Part shown: positions 47,747-60,394 of the stretch, one piece after another
Position numbering within the stretch: the stretch's first letter is position 1
Layout: each line of letters opens with the position of its first letter
From: Dendrobium chrysotoxum
Lineage: Eukaryota; Streptophyta; Magnoliopsida; Asparagales; Orchidaceae
DNA length: 64,000 bases
NCBI GenBank assembly: GCA_019925795.1
Contig: CM034313.1
Coordinates: 28,139,710-28,203,709 of the forward strand
Direction of reading: 5' to 3'
Notes under the pieces: generated by a model
What the model was told of the DNA's origin: nothing
What the model saw: only the letters and a program-made list of their open reading frames with translations
The model's database searches: none
Translations under genes and position numbers: made by a program

Positions 47747-48090
47747 TTACTAATTCAGGTATAAGATAGAAATCATCTTTCAATCTGATTAGCTACTAAT
47801 TTATCATGAGGGAGCTTATTTTCTTGCAGTATTCCATGAAGGATATTTTCCAATCCACCATTTCATTATCTACTATAAAAATAATTTTCACTCAATTAGA
47901 GATTTTTTGTTGATATACTCAATCTCTATAGATAATAAGACTCTACAACCTTATAAGTCTATTATAATTAAATCAACTTCAAGATAAGCCAATATTTTTG
48001 CAAGTTTTACTATGGCCTCTACCGTGGAGTTTTTCCCCTGAAGAATACTATATAAAGCTATATAGGGGATTTATTCAAAAAGATTAATGT
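47747..48090 (-). pseudogene. Minus-strand gypsy remnant hosting Sirevirus M
   Basis: The minus strand reads LVKLAKILAYLEVDL near 48030, LLSIEIEYINKKSLIE, and then QIER..LSYT. This parallels LVKLTKE.AYPEED, LSPIDIEYINKKST and YTLINN at 19000-19270. The reading resumes left of M at 24921 (NTFYKISFN, compare NTLQRRSLN). The similarity fades left of about 24870 and right of about 48090. Confidence 0.65.
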
Positions 48091-49534
48091 TGACCACATT
48101 TTTGGGTGAGTTAAATTCCCCACATCAAACATCTAACCATCTCACATCAACCATTGAACTACAATGTAAATCTCAAATTAAATTTATCACCATGCTTTGG
48201 AATGGTGCCCTAATCATTGACAGTCACCCTTGATAGTCATTTGATCATCTAATTGTTCACTTGACAATCAACAAATGATTGTTAGTGATATAATTATTAT
48301 CAAACCAAAACTCCTTCTATCATTGACCTTCAATAACCAATTTAAAACTCATATAAAAATCAAACATCAAATCCATCACTTAATTATTGCAACTGACGGA
48401 TACCTGATCATCTTTTTAAGCATTGATAGTCATCACTAATTATCAAATGACTTATGCATGTCAAACTCAAAACCCCTCTAGATCATTAAAATATCAAATC
48501 AAAACAAAATCCATTGATCAAACTCATTGAAAATACAAAAGCTCTAAAATCTAGTATTAAAATCAAACCCAAAACCCCTTAGTCCATAACCAATTTTTGG
48601 TGAAATTTTAGCTAGCTTTAAACCTAATCTAAAGGCGCTAGATTAATATTTACTCAATTTTTGGTTAATTATGCATGTCCCTAGGACAACCACATCAATT
48701 TAGAGGCATTCTGAGTTTCCTAATCCCTTAAACTCAAAGAATTTCCCAAGGCTATAAAACCTTCAAATATTTATAGCCTATACTTCTGAATGCGGTATAT
48801 TATAGAATTTAACCTTAGAAGTTTCAACAAACTCATTGAACATTATCATTAACATTAACATGATCATTTAAGCTAATATTAAGCCTTTGGTAGACCTTGG
48901 TTTACCATGGTTGACCATGCTGCCACCAAAATCTTAAAACCCAAAAACCACTCAAACTATTTTGCCTGTAAACTTTAACATGACTCAGTCAAACCAAACC
49001 CTAAAACCTCTACGCACATGTCAAAAATTTGGTTTAGAATTTATTGAATTAAACCCTAAATCGTGGTTAACCTTTGTTCACCAATTCAACCTAAGTTAAC
49101 CAAATACACCCTTAAGGGTTGAAAGATGCATTTCATACAAGGAGATCACACCATTGCTTAGTACCACCACCATTGAACTCAAAACCCCATTTAAAATTGG
49201 CTAGAACTAACACCAACCTTTGGTCAAACCTGGTTGATCAAACATACATACATTGAAAACTAATTCAGTTTAATTGACTAAAGTATGACCAAACCAATTT
49301 GAACTCATGGGACTATTCATGAGGTCACTAGGAACCAACCTTAGGTGACCCAAGCCTTAAGTTTACTTAGGATAACAACTAGACTTGATAATCTTTGATG
49401 TTTTTCTTCCTAAGTGTAAGAGGTTTCATTCCTTAGCTCCCCAGCCCCCCTTGTGACAATCTCCAATGAGTTCGATTGAGCTCCAATGAACTTTCCACCA
49501 CGAAACATCAACTTCTAATCCCCTCCTCATGAGA
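48091..49534. other. Non-coding stretch, possible gypsy LTR remnant
   Basis: No ORF or domain is seen. Words GTTGACCATG/TGGTTTACC and TTGACTAAAG recur between 48890 and 49290 and loosely resemble, on the other strand, 9300-9600. Origin unproven. Confidence 0.35.
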
Positions 49535-50631
49535 TATTTGCAATCCAGGAGCCCGTGCTTATGTTTTGATGATTACAAGCATTATTGGATGACTCTTTAG
49601 ATTCTCCTACTCTTTATATTAAATGTATTTTTTATTTGTGTATTAACATATCAGGTTCAACATACACCAAGTATCATGAGAGAATTAGGGCTCAAGATTG
49701 GGTTATATAGGTTTTTTTTATTTAAAAGGGTCTGTAATTTAATTTTTCTTGAGTAAATCAATGTAAAAAAGATGTATATTAGCTTAGCAACCATGTAGTC
49801 ACAAATAGGGAGAGTGAAAATAAAAGTTTTAATTTTTTTAAAGATTATACTAGATGATTTGGATTATATTATATAGTATGTGTAATAAAAATTTAATTAA
49901 TTAAATAAAATAAATTTAAAATTAAAGAATGAACTAATCATATTGCACAAATAATATCACACATGAGGCAAGTTAAAATCAGGAGTCCCCACTCCAATTT
50001 AAATTTATTTAATATTTTGAATTTTAATGATTGATCTATTTGTATATGATGATCCAAATTATACTGTATGATGTAATTAAAATCTTTCCTTATTTAATTC
50101 TTATGATTAAGCAATCAAATCAAAATTAATTAAAATTATTGATCATATTATAGGATTTTATGCTTTAGACTACACAACTTGAAAGATACATGGGATGCTA
50201 ATTAATCACCTATGGTTCATCTTGGATAATCTGTGATTCGATTGAACTAATTGTATTATATGATTAAGGTCTGTATTGTATGAACAAGAAGATGCATGTA
50301 ATGATAATTAATTACTCAGGGATCATCCTGAATGATCTGTGATAGAATTGAACTAATCATACTGGATGATCCGTGTAAGTTTTTTTAATTAATCGTATTG
50401 AGCACTATGCATCAAATAGTACTAATAGGGAAAAGTTGAACTGATCATACTATATAATTTAAATCCTATTATATGAAAAATGATGGGATAATTAAAAATT
50501 AGAGTTCTTCAAGAAGCTTATTATTTAAACTTCTCTTAATTTATTTGAGAGTCTTTGACAGTCTGAGGGTGTGTGACTTCTATAAGTTGGGGTATGATAA
50601 GAGAGATTTGAGTAAGGGGAGAAAGGTGAAG

Positions 50632-50686
<55 letters not shown>

Positions 50687-50701
50687 CTTATGGGTACAAG
50701 G
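49535..50701 (+). repeat. Sirevirus LTR, 3' part displaced by element B
   Basis: The start GAGAT then ATTTGCAATCCAGGAGCCC resembles the other LTR starts with small changes. Palindromes of the ATCATACTATATGAT and ATCATCCTGGATGAT types lie at 49850-50470. The GA run ends at 50682, and B begins at 50702 in what should be the U5. The remaining part of this LTR should lie right of the window. Confidence 0.7.
50636..50682. repeat. (GA)n microsatellite in LTR
   Basis: About 45 bp of uninterrupted GA. Shorter GA runs sit at the same place in other LTRs here (1823, 26674, 32768, 42605, 61411), so this is an expansion of a conserved purine run just after the TATA region. Confidence 0.9.
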
Positions 50702-52337
50702 TGTTGTAATTCTAGATCCCAAGCTTTTAATTTTGATGATAACAAATATTAATAAGTTTTTTCTTTGTTTCTCATGATATTATTATTGGATATTTATTTT
50801 ATTTACACTAACATTTTAGCTACATCATACACCATGCAAAAGGATCGACTCAAGATTAGATAGAATATATATGATGTTATTATAAGAGTCAACATTTTGA
50901 TTTATTTATTTTTTATATTTCTTAAGTTAAAAGTCTTATAAAAGGTGTATGCAAGCTTAGCAATCATGCACACACACCAGGGAGAAAACTTAAGTGTTTT
51001 AACTTCTATAAAGTCCATCAAGTTTGATCTGGATCATACTATGCGACCTGAGCAAACTAGGGATTAATTAAAATATTTAATTAAGATAATCTAAATTTAT
51101 ATTAATCATATTATACTATCCAAATAGTATAAGACGATCAATAAAAATAAAAAATCGTGCCACTAATCATAAATTAGGCAATAGTTTAAAATTCAAAAAA
51201 TGAATAAATTATATTATATGATTACCATCATACTATATGATGTAATTAAATATTGCCTATTCTAATCTTTTAATTAGGTAATCAAATCAGGTTTAATTGA
51301 TATTTCATAATATCATATTGTACGATGATTACTACGTACAGTACGACTCAATCTATAATAAAATGATATTTAATCGCCATCGATCGTACTGGAAAATATT
51401 CTACTCAATTGAACTAATCATAATGTATGACTATTGATATCATATAGGATGATCAATTCATGTATTTGAATAAAGCGTACAGGCCCCCATTCTTCGTATA
51501 GTACTAACATGATGAATTGAACTAATCATACTTTATAATCACTTATCTTACTATACGATCAAAAGAGATAGAATTAAAATTTTAGGATTTTTTTTAACCC
51601 TTATTTTTAAGCTCTCTTATTAGACTATGAAAATGTCTTTGGCTGTTGAGAGATTGTCTATGAGAGTGTTCTAAGAGGTAGACATCTTGAGAGATCTTGG
51701 AGTTTGGAGAATGATATGGATAAGTTGTGTGTGAGGGAGAAATATTGTGAGGGGATTTCACGCGATTGCTCCAAAAAGCTTCTACTTCTATTCCTCTATA
51801 TGTCTTCATTGATTTTTTGGGTTGCTCTTAGAAGAAATTCTTCAAGTCCAAATATTGTCAGGTTTTATGCCTCACAAGGAGGGTGGAAGAGATTATGTAA
51901 GGGCTTCTCTGTCTTCCATTGGGGTCTAAATGAGAGTCACAAAAAGATTTAGTTCAACAACTAGAGAGAAGGACTCTAGGAGTTGGTGTAGGTCATGGTT
52001 TGATCGAATCACTATAAATCTAGTGTGCTCATTCTACTTTTTCTTTTACATTTTATTTTCTTGCATTTTAATTTTTCCTACATGTTATATTCTTGTAAGC
52101 ATCTGTTGAGATTATTGAGCTTTATTTGGATTTGAATTTTTGGGGAGAAAGAATATAAAAATATGAAAATTAAAATAAAATAAAATATATCTTCATATTT
52201 ATTTTTCTATAAAAATATAAAAGAACAAAAATATTTGTTTTATAAATTTATTCGTTGAAGTTTATGTAATTGGTTTTCAAATTTCAAAAGAATATTTTGT
52301 GACAAAATTTTAAAACACCAATCCCCTCCCCCCCCCC

Positions 52338-52371
<34 letters not shown>

Positions 52372-52424
52372 TTAATTTGCCTTAAGCAATTCAAGTGATT
52401 TGATAACCCATCTTTGAACTTTCA
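50702..52424 (+). repeat. 5' LTR of Sirevirus B
   Basis: TGTTGTAATTCTAGATCCC...AACTTTCA, 1723 bp, followed by the primer site TGGTATTAGAGC at 52427-52438. Palindrome words with ATCATACTTTATAATC and GTACGATGA at 51030-51560. A C-rich run at 52323-52369 replaces the short C run of other LTRs. Confidence 0.85.
52323..52369. repeat. Poly-C tract near the end of LTR B
   Basis: About 47 bases, all C apart from one T and one A. At this position other LTRs here have AATTCACC(C)nTCTTGG with n of about 6-9. It is an expansion of a conserved run, or an assembly artefact. Confidence 0.9.
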
Positions 52425-52481
52425 ATTGGTATTAGAGCGAGTTCTCTTGAATTGTTGATTTAAAAACCTTGAGTAAATCCA

Positions 52482-53960
52482 ATGGCTAATTACAATGGTA
52501 ATCTTAATATAACTGAAGGATATTTAATTGCACATCCACATATGTTTAATGTTATTCCTTATGATTTATAGAAAGTGTGCATGTCTACATTTATTCAATC
52601 TATTGATTATCGCATGTTGCATATGATTCAAGTAGGATATACACCTCCATCCCGTATTGTTAATGGTATCAAGGAAGAAATTCTTTTAGTGAATGGAGTT
52701 TTGAGGAAAGAGAATATGCATAACTCAACATAAAATATTTAAATTATTTTTTCTATGCTTAATGTCTGAGGACTATATGTGTGTTTCTTCTTGCACAGTT
52801 GGGAAGGAAATTTGGGATAGGCTGAATCTCACTTATGTAGGAACCAATGAAGTTAAACAGTCATGTATGAATATAATATTGCATGACTATGAGTTATTTT
52901 TCATGAAATCCAATGAGGTAATAAATGACATGTACAGTAGGTTTACTAAGATTATAACATCATTTCATGCACTTGGTAGAGAGTTATCCAATTCTAAAAG
53001 AGTAAATAAGATTCTAGGTTGTTTATAAGATAATCATGATTCTAAAGTTACTGCCAAACATGTACTCTATTGATAATATACTTGGCTCACTCATTGCCTA
53101 TGAATAAAGCATGGGCCAAAGACTACTTGATGTAGGTGAAAGGAGGAAGGAGAAGGAAATGGAATTGAAGGTCAATATCTCTGATAGCAATAGCTCTATA
53201 GCTGTTGAAGATGATGATATAATAATAATGACCCAATAATTCAAAAGCTTTCTAAAGTAAAACCAAAGATGTTATCAACACTAGAATAATGGTAAATCAG
53301 GTAGAACTATAAAAGTTTCCTCTACCACTATCAATTTTTAATGTAGGAAGCAAGGACACTTAAGATTCAATTGTTCCAACCTGAAACCTCACCCTGCTAA
53401 GGAAAGGGGTGAAAAAAAAAAATATAAGTTTAAAAATAAAAGGAAGCACACAAAAGACTTTCTTGACAGATTCAGCTTCAGACTCTTTAGAACAAAAACT
53501 TGAAGAGGAAGTAATAAATCTATGTTTAATGGCTGATAACTCTATTATTAATTCTGACCAAGAAGAGGTATGTGATCTTACTTGTGATGATTTATTTGCT
53601 ATTTTTGAAAAATTACATGAATCATATAGGAAGTTAAGGAAATAACATGGAATTTAAAATTTTTTGAATTAGAAAATGAGCATGATAGTCTTAGAATTGA
53701 ACATATTATATTAGATAAAGAACATGCTTCTTTACTTGACGAATATGATGAACTAAATAAGAAGCATCTTAACTAAGGTCTAGTTTATTTGTAAATGTTT
53801 CTAATTCCTTAAATGCATCCTCTAGCTCAACCTGCTCGATTTTCAGGGATTCATGGTAAGCATTCATTGAAACTTAGAGTTGAAAGCTATAAGAGGGAAA
53901 ATATGTTTTTGAAAGTGAAACTTTATGCATTCCAAAAAAATTAAACCACTACCTACACTA
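52482..53960 (+). pseudogene. Gag of Sirevirus B
   Basis: MANYNGNLNITEGYLIA, then a TAG where W is usual, MSTFIQSIDYRMLHMIQ, then SEDYMCVSSCTVGKEIWDRL, LNLTYVGTNEVKQS, NDMYSRFTKIITSFHALGREL and, after frameshifts, knuckle FNV-CRKQGHLRFNC (first Cys lost). The tail 53460-53960 has EQKLEEEVINLCLMADNS and the coil. Stops and frameshifts throughout. Confidence 0.8.
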
Positions 53961-53989
53961 GCACAATGGATACAGCCTAAAATAAAGCA

Positions 53990-55731
53990 TGTATCTCAAT
54001 TCCTAAAAGGCAGCACCACCACTCATATAGATTAATGAATCTATTTCCAGGTGTTAGGTGCTATTCTTGTGGCATGGTATGACATATAACTTGCACTTGC
54101 ACTATACACCATAGAACACATCTAGTGTGGAGGCCAAAGCCATTTACATCACATCATAGCATGGATTTATCTCATCCATTAAAGTATAAGGTGGAACCCA
54201 AACTCACTTGGATTCCTAAATCTAACCATTTATGACTTTGTAGGATGCTCTCACAAAAAGCCTAGTGAGAGCTTGTATTACATTAACAGCAGGTATTCAA
54301 GTGACATGATCGTAGATTTGAAGCAATTCATCTCACTGGAGGCTAGGGTAAGAGGAAAGGTAAAATTAAGAGATAATGCAAGTAGGAAAGTGGTCAGTTC
54401 ATATATGATTGGTAACTCTAAAAAGTTTATTATAGAAAATGTTTTGTTAGTAAATTAATAAAAATATAATCTGCTTAGCTTTAGTCAGCTCTGTGATAAG
54501 GGCTTTGATAAAAAAAAAATTATCTACTAATTATATGATTAGCCCAAATGGAAAAACTATTTAAGAAAAGAAAGAATAAATAATATTTGCATGCTTGATT
54601 TGAGTTGTATTGATAATTTAAATACTTTATGTCTCAAAAATGTTGTTGATGAATAATGGCTTTGGCATAAGCGACTATGTTATGCAAGCATAAAAAATCT
54701 TAGGAAGATAACTCAGAAAGACCTAATTAGAGGTATACCCAAGTTAAATTTCTTTAAGGACCACCTATGTAATTCTTGTAAGTTAGGAAAATAATTCAAA
54801 TCATCATTTCATTCCATTAAGGACATCTCCACCTCTAGACCACTAAAAATCTTACATATGGACTTATTTTGGCCTACTAGTACAACAACCTTAGGTGGGA
54901 AATTTTTGGGTATATGATTGTTAATAATTAGTCTAAATTCACCTTGGTTAGATTCTTATCTCATTAAAGTGAATCATTTGAAGAATTTAGGATGTTCTCC
55001 AATTGGATTTAAAGAAAATTAGAATATGAGATATTTACATTCTATAGTGATTATGGGGGAGAATTTGAGAATAATAAGTTTGAATCTTTCTGTAAGGAGC
55101 TAGGAATTAAACATAAATTTTCTATCCCTATGACTCCTCAGTAGAATGGGATATCTGATAGGAAAAATAGAACTTTAGTAGAAGTTGTTAGGACTATGCT
55201 AGCTGAATACTCTCTCCCTAAAAGTTTTTGGGTAGAAATAGTTAATATTTCTTGTTATATTTTGTATAGGGTGAATGTTAAATCAAAATTAACTAAGATA
55301 CCTTATGAGCTATTTAAGGGTATGACACATAATGTTTCTCATTTACATGCCTTTGAGTGTAAATATTTTATTCTCATCAATGGTAAATCTCCTCTTGGAA
55401 AGTTTGACCGTAAGAATGATATAGAAGTCTTCATAGGTTATTCCTCTATAGGTAAAGCCTATATGATCTTTAATAAGAGTACCTTAGTTGTAAAGTAGTC
55501 CACCTTTATTACATTTGATGAATTTGATAAATTAATTAAATTTAGGTTAGAAGAAGATGAAGAAGTAGAGGTTACCCAAGGTGTAGAAACTATTGACCTA
55601 GGTGGTAGAAAAGAACATTAGGAGCCATTGCCTAAAGAATGGAGATACTCATCTAATCATTCTAGAGAGCCCATCTTAGGAGATCTTTCTATAAGAGTTA
55701 GAATTAGGCATAGACTTAGGAAGGAGGTTCA
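53990..55731 (+). pseudogene. Second knuckle, protease remnant and integrase of Sirevirus B
   Basis: CYSCGMV precedes protease words FISLEARVRGKVKLRDN and LLSFSQLCDKGF. Integrase: WHKRLCYASI and CNSCKLGK keep the zinc-binding H and Cys residues; LHMDLFWPTS, FYSDYGGEF and TPQ-stop-NGISDRKNRTL show the first two Asp but Asp in place of the catalytic Glu. Then EYSLPKSFWVEI, NVSHLHAFECKYFILIN, EVFIGYSSIGKAYMIFN and the acidic connection. Coding stops at base 55731, where element C begins; RT would lie beyond C, outside the window. Confidence 0.8.
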
Positions 55732-57340
55732 TGTTACAAATATGGCCCAAGTCTTATAATTTTGATGATAACAAATATTATTGGATTTCTCAATATGTTA
55801 TCTCCTGATAATTGAATTTATTATATATATATATTCCATACTCACTAAGATTTCAAGTCCGCTGTTCACTTGCAACCTCGATCAGCTGAAGATTGGGTAA
55901 ACTAGGATTAAAGTTAGTATTTTTAATCTTTGTATACATTTTTATCTTTCTTGAGTCAATTATATATTTTTGTGGATCCTAATGGTAAGTGACCTTGCAC
56001 ACACATACTCAAGGAGGTGAGTTAGTAAGTTAGGAAGAAGTTGTGTTTTTTAAAATAATCATATAGTATAATTTATATTATACTAGATGATCAGTTAGCC
56101 AGCAAAACCCTAATTAGGGCACCTGTGATAATTAAGATTAATTAAATGCATCATATTATATGATCCATATTGTACATGATGATCAATTATAATCAGTAAA
56201 GTAGCTGTAAATCATAATTTAGGTAATATTTTAAAATTCAAAATTTGTGTCTAATCTTACCATTTGATATGCATCGTAATGTACAATATATGATAATCAT
56301 GACTAAATTAATCCTATAATTAGGGGATTAATTATGGTTAATTTATTAATCAGGTCTTACAGTATGATTGGTGATGATCATAATGTATGACCCAATCGAT
56401 GCATAGGACTATAATTTATCATTGCCCATTTTCCAAGATGAAATGCCATAATTTTTTAACTAATCGTATAGCCCCCCCCCCCCCCCCCCCCCCCACCCCC
56501 AATTTTATGCTTTATGAACTGAGCTCTACATGGGACTATAATTTATCATTACCTATCATACTGGATGATTAGTACAAACTCTTGAACTATTTGTACAAGA
56601 TAATACATTTGGTACTATCGAAAAGAGATGATTTATACTAATCGTATTAGATAATATTCTAAATCAACCTGAATGATTAGTTCATCTATTTGAACTGATC
56701 ATAAAGGGTTTGTCTCCTCATACAGTACTAACATGAGTTCTTTAAACTAATCGTACAGGATGATCCTGGATCATACTAGAAGATTAGAGTTGACAAATTA
56801 AAATTTAGGGCTTTTTTAGAGGCTCTCTATTTAAGCTTTCACATAGCCTTATTTAAAAGAACTTTTGCTGCTAAGTGTCTTGAGAGAGAGAGCATAGAGA
56901 GGGAGTTATGGAGGGATTCACAAGGCTACTCTTAGCAAGGTTCTTCCCTATCTTCTTCAAACTTCTGCCTTGATCCTTGGGGGCTCTGGGAGACATTCTA
57001 CAGCACTAGATCTTAGTTCTTTGCCATCTCCATAAGGGAGAAAAAGGATTCCAAGTTCTCTGCATTCACTAGGAGGGTGAAAAAGAGTAGGTCCTCTACC
57101 TCATCAGGTTGGTAGAAGAGATTCTGTAAGGGCTTCTCCACCTTGCAATTGGGGAAAAGAGAGAGACACTAGTTTTAGTGCAATACCTAGAAAGGAGGTT
57201 TTCAGGGAGTGGACGTAGATCAGGTTGGACTGAACCACTATAAATTTTGGTGTATTTTTTCTTATTATTTTTCACACTCTATTTTTTTGAGTTTGATCTG
57301 TGGTTGAAAACTCTGATCTGATCTTTTGTATTTATTAAAT
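55732..57340 (+). repeat. 5' LTR of element C, 3' end deleted
   Basis: TGTTACAAATATGGCCCAAG onward is closely similar to the LTR at 58220. Palindrome words 56060-56795, poly-C 56472-56500, tandem units 57025-57130 are visible. The final ~120 bp with the C-run and AACTTTCA, the primer site and gag-pol are missing: the sequence passes straight into additional-ORF coding sequence at roughly 57340. Confidence 0.75.
56472..56500. repeat. Poly-C tract in U3 of LTR C
   Basis: GC(n) of about 28 bases with one A. The partner LTR has only six C at the same place (58953-58958). Confidence 0.9.
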
Positions 57341-57344
57341 TTAT

Positions 57345-57870
57345 TCGTTTCTACATCGAGGGATAAAATTTTTTATCTTTTAGATATTGAAAAAGTTATA
57401 AAAAGATGACCTTCATTAGAGATTCCCGCCATAAGAGAAAGCCTGATCTAGCCTGAGGATATCTCATTGCATTTATCCTAAAAACTAAGTACAATTTCAA
57501 ATTTCTTGCACCACCTAATCACCTCCCATTCTACTATACCAATAGCTCCTTGCATGTCCTTCACAATGCTCATCATTATAATATTCATTAGGTGAATGAA
57601 GAGCCTTTAATAGAAAAGGGAGAACCTATTCTAGTACCTACCCCTATCCGCTAGCAGTCTCAGCTCGATCTGCTGGTCTAGAGGTTTAATCAGTGGGAGG
57701 CCCATTTTGACTCCTACGTAGGTGAGCAGCAGCAGCAACATGAGAATGACTTAGCCCGCTTTGATCAATTCATAGCCCATCAGCAGTATAATCAGGATAT
57801 GGCTTGGCTTGGAAACTAGTTTTCCTCGATCCACTAGTACTTCTAGCCACCACCTCCACCTGATATGCAC
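57345..57870 (+). pseudogene. Additional-ORF C-terminal part, element C
   Basis: DKIFYLLDIEKVIK, then after a one-base shift MTFIRDSRHKRKPDLA, GYLIAFILKTKYN, FYYTNSSLHVLHNA, an acidic stretch, RFNQWEAHFDSYVGEQQQQHE and PPPPPDMHPS. It matches N 40690-41210 block by block. Stops at about 57463, 57652 and 57817 occur where N or A has Gln or other residues. Confidence 0.75.
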
Positions 57871-57968
57871 CCCTCCTTAATATAGTTTTTTATTTATTTT
57901 TGTGATCATTATACTTTTGCTATTTTTTAGTTTAATGTTTATTTATTATTATTTCCTCCTCTTTTTAT

Positions 57969-58219
57969 GATGTTAAAAGGAGGAGTAGTATGTGTTGGTA
58001 GCTTGTATTTTGCTTTGAAATATTTAATTCCATAGCCATTTATTAATTTTCTATGTTCTATTATTCTATGTTATTTTCATTTTAAAATAAAAATAAAAAA
58101 TATTTTGACAACTCCCCTATTTTTGAAAAAAAATATTTAATGACGGGGAGCTTAGGGAATATCAAAATACTCTTGAATCATAAACCAACAATACTTGCCA
58201 ACATTAAAAAGGGGGAGAT
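57969..58219 (+). other. Two polypurine tracts, element C
   Basis: GATGTTAAAAGGAGGAG at 57969-57985 and AAAAAGGGGGAGAT at 58206-58219, the latter abutting the LTR. Confidence 0.75.
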
Positions 58220-59188
58220 TGTTGTAAATCTGGACCCAAGTCTTGTGATTTTGATGATAACAAACATTATTGGATTTCTCACTATGCTATCTCCAGATAA
58301 TTGAATTTATTGCATATCTATTTTTTGCCCTGCTCACTAACATTTCAGGTCCACTGTTCACTTGCAATCTTGATCAACTCAAGATTAGGTAGACTAGGAT
58401 TAAAGTTGATATTTTAAGTCTTTTTTTACTTTTTTTTATCTTTCTTGAGTCAATTATATATTTTGGTGGATCCTAAAGCTAAGTAACCTTGCACACACTC
58501 AAGGAAGTGAGTTAGATAGTTAGGAAGAAGTTAGATTTTTTTAACTAATCGCACATTATGATTTATATCATATTGTATGATTAGTTAACTAAAAAACCCT
58601 AATTAGGGCACCTATGATAATTAAGATTGATTAAAATCATCATACTGTATGATCCATATTGCACATGATGATCAGTTATAATCAGTAAAATAGCCTCAAA
58701 TCATAATTTAGGTAATATTTTAAAATTTAAAATTCCTTTCTAATATGTATCATACTGTATGATATATGATAATCATACTTAAATTGATCCTGTGATTAGG
58801 AGAGTAATTATGGTTAATTTATTCAATCAGATCATATAGGATGATTGGTGATGATCATACTGTACAACCTGATTAATGCATGAGATGATAATTTATCATT
58901 GTTGATCGTCTAAGATGAAATACCACAGCTTTTCAACTAATCGTAGATAATGTCCCCCCAATTTCATACTATACGAACCAAGCTCTATATGGGATGATAA
59001 TTTATCATCATCTAATATACTGGATGATCAGTACAAACTCTTGAACTGATCGTATAGGATAATACATTTCGTACTATCTAAAAGGGCTAATTTGTACTAA
59101 TCGCACTGGATGATGTTCTAAATCATCTTGGACTTTCAGTTCATCTCTTTGAACTGATCATATTGGGTCTACCTCCACACACAGTACT
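58220..59188 (+). repeat. 3' LTR of element C, broken by element D
   Basis: TGTTGTAAATCTGG with palindrome array 58545-59170. It is interrupted within CACAGTACT at 59188, the place where the partner LTR reads ACAGTACTAACATG (56728-56741). The rest should lie beyond D. Confidence 0.85.
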
Positions 59189-60394
59189 TGAAAGTTTATG
59201 AAGGTTATTAATCCTCTAAGAACTAGCCCAAGGCTAACCAAGAGGGGGTTGAATTTGTAATTTAAAATTTTCTTTAAGAAAAAGAAAATCCTTTTATTAA
59301 AACATTTTCACCCTTTGTGGAAAAGAATAATTTTAGTAATAATAATAATAATCCCAGATTTAAACCACACAATAATCACAAAAATAAATATGGAAAATAA
59401 AGTGCAGAAAAATAAAACCAAGAACAAACACACCAGACATTTATAGTTGTTTGGTCAACCTAACTTATGTCCACTCCCCGGAGTCACCCCCTCTAGTATT
59501 GTACTACTCCTTTTGCCCCCACATCAAGGCAGAGAAGCCTTTACAAACTCTCTTTCACTAGCCTAGTGAAGGAAGAGAACCTAGAATCCTTTTCACCCTC
59601 CTAGTGAAGGCAGAGAACCTCAAATCCTTTTTCTCCTCCCTAGAGATGGCAGAGAACCACGAATCCTTTTTCTCCCTCTTAAAGAAGACAGAGAACCATG
59701 AATCCCTTTCATCCTTCCTAGTGCGGCAGAGTTGCTGGCTTCTTTGACACCAAAGAGATCTTCTTCTTCCCAAAATTTTCCTCAAGATAAATATTGAATA
59801 TGATGGCACTAAGGTGCAAGCTTGTCAGAGTTACCATGTGAAACCCCCTCCATACTCCCTCGAAACCCACAAGGATCTTCTCCCTCTCAAACTCCACCCT
59901 TTCCTCCCTCCCTTTCAAGGCTCTCTCTTCAAGTTTTCTTCAGAAGAACTAAGACTCAATGCATGTCAAAGACTCATACAAAGTCTTTTAAGAAAGCTTA
60001 AATAGAGGGCTTCAAAAACCCTAAAAATTCAATTTAGCCACCAAAGATCATACAGTACAATCGCACGATCATAAAGTACGATTAGTTCAATTAACCAGCA
60101 GTTCATCTAGGATGAATCCTAAGATGACAAAATATCATCTTTATTGATCATGCAGTACGATTAAGTTCATACAGTACAATCAAAATATCAAAATAAAGTA
60201 GATTCAATTGACTAATCATAGGATTAATTTAGGTAAGATTATACACATCATACAGTACGATCCAGATTGTATGATATGGATAGAGCAATATTTCTAATTC
60301 AATTTTTGCCTAAATTATTGAACGGTGGGAGTTCTAATTATAACGGATCGTCTAGCACGATATGGTGTTCATACTATAATATTAGTTATATTTC
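59189..60394 (-). repeat. LTR of element D (minus strand), broken by element E
   Basis: TGAAAGTT at 59189 is the reversed AACTTTCA LTR end. GGCTAACCAAGAGGGGGTTG follows, then tandem units of the CCTCCTAGTGAAGGCAGAG type at 59555-59735, a minus-strand TATA-like CTATTTAAGC near 60005-59996, and the palindrome words at 60045-60390 such as CATACAGTACGAT. Element E starts at 60395 before the U3 ends. The ORFs on either strand here are products of the tandem repeats. Confidence 0.85.

Noticed and set aside
59558..59918. Overlapping minus-strand ORFs with repeated SLPSLG/WFS-type words
   Set aside because: Same tandem repeat in the LTR of D; no codon conservation in other LTRs.
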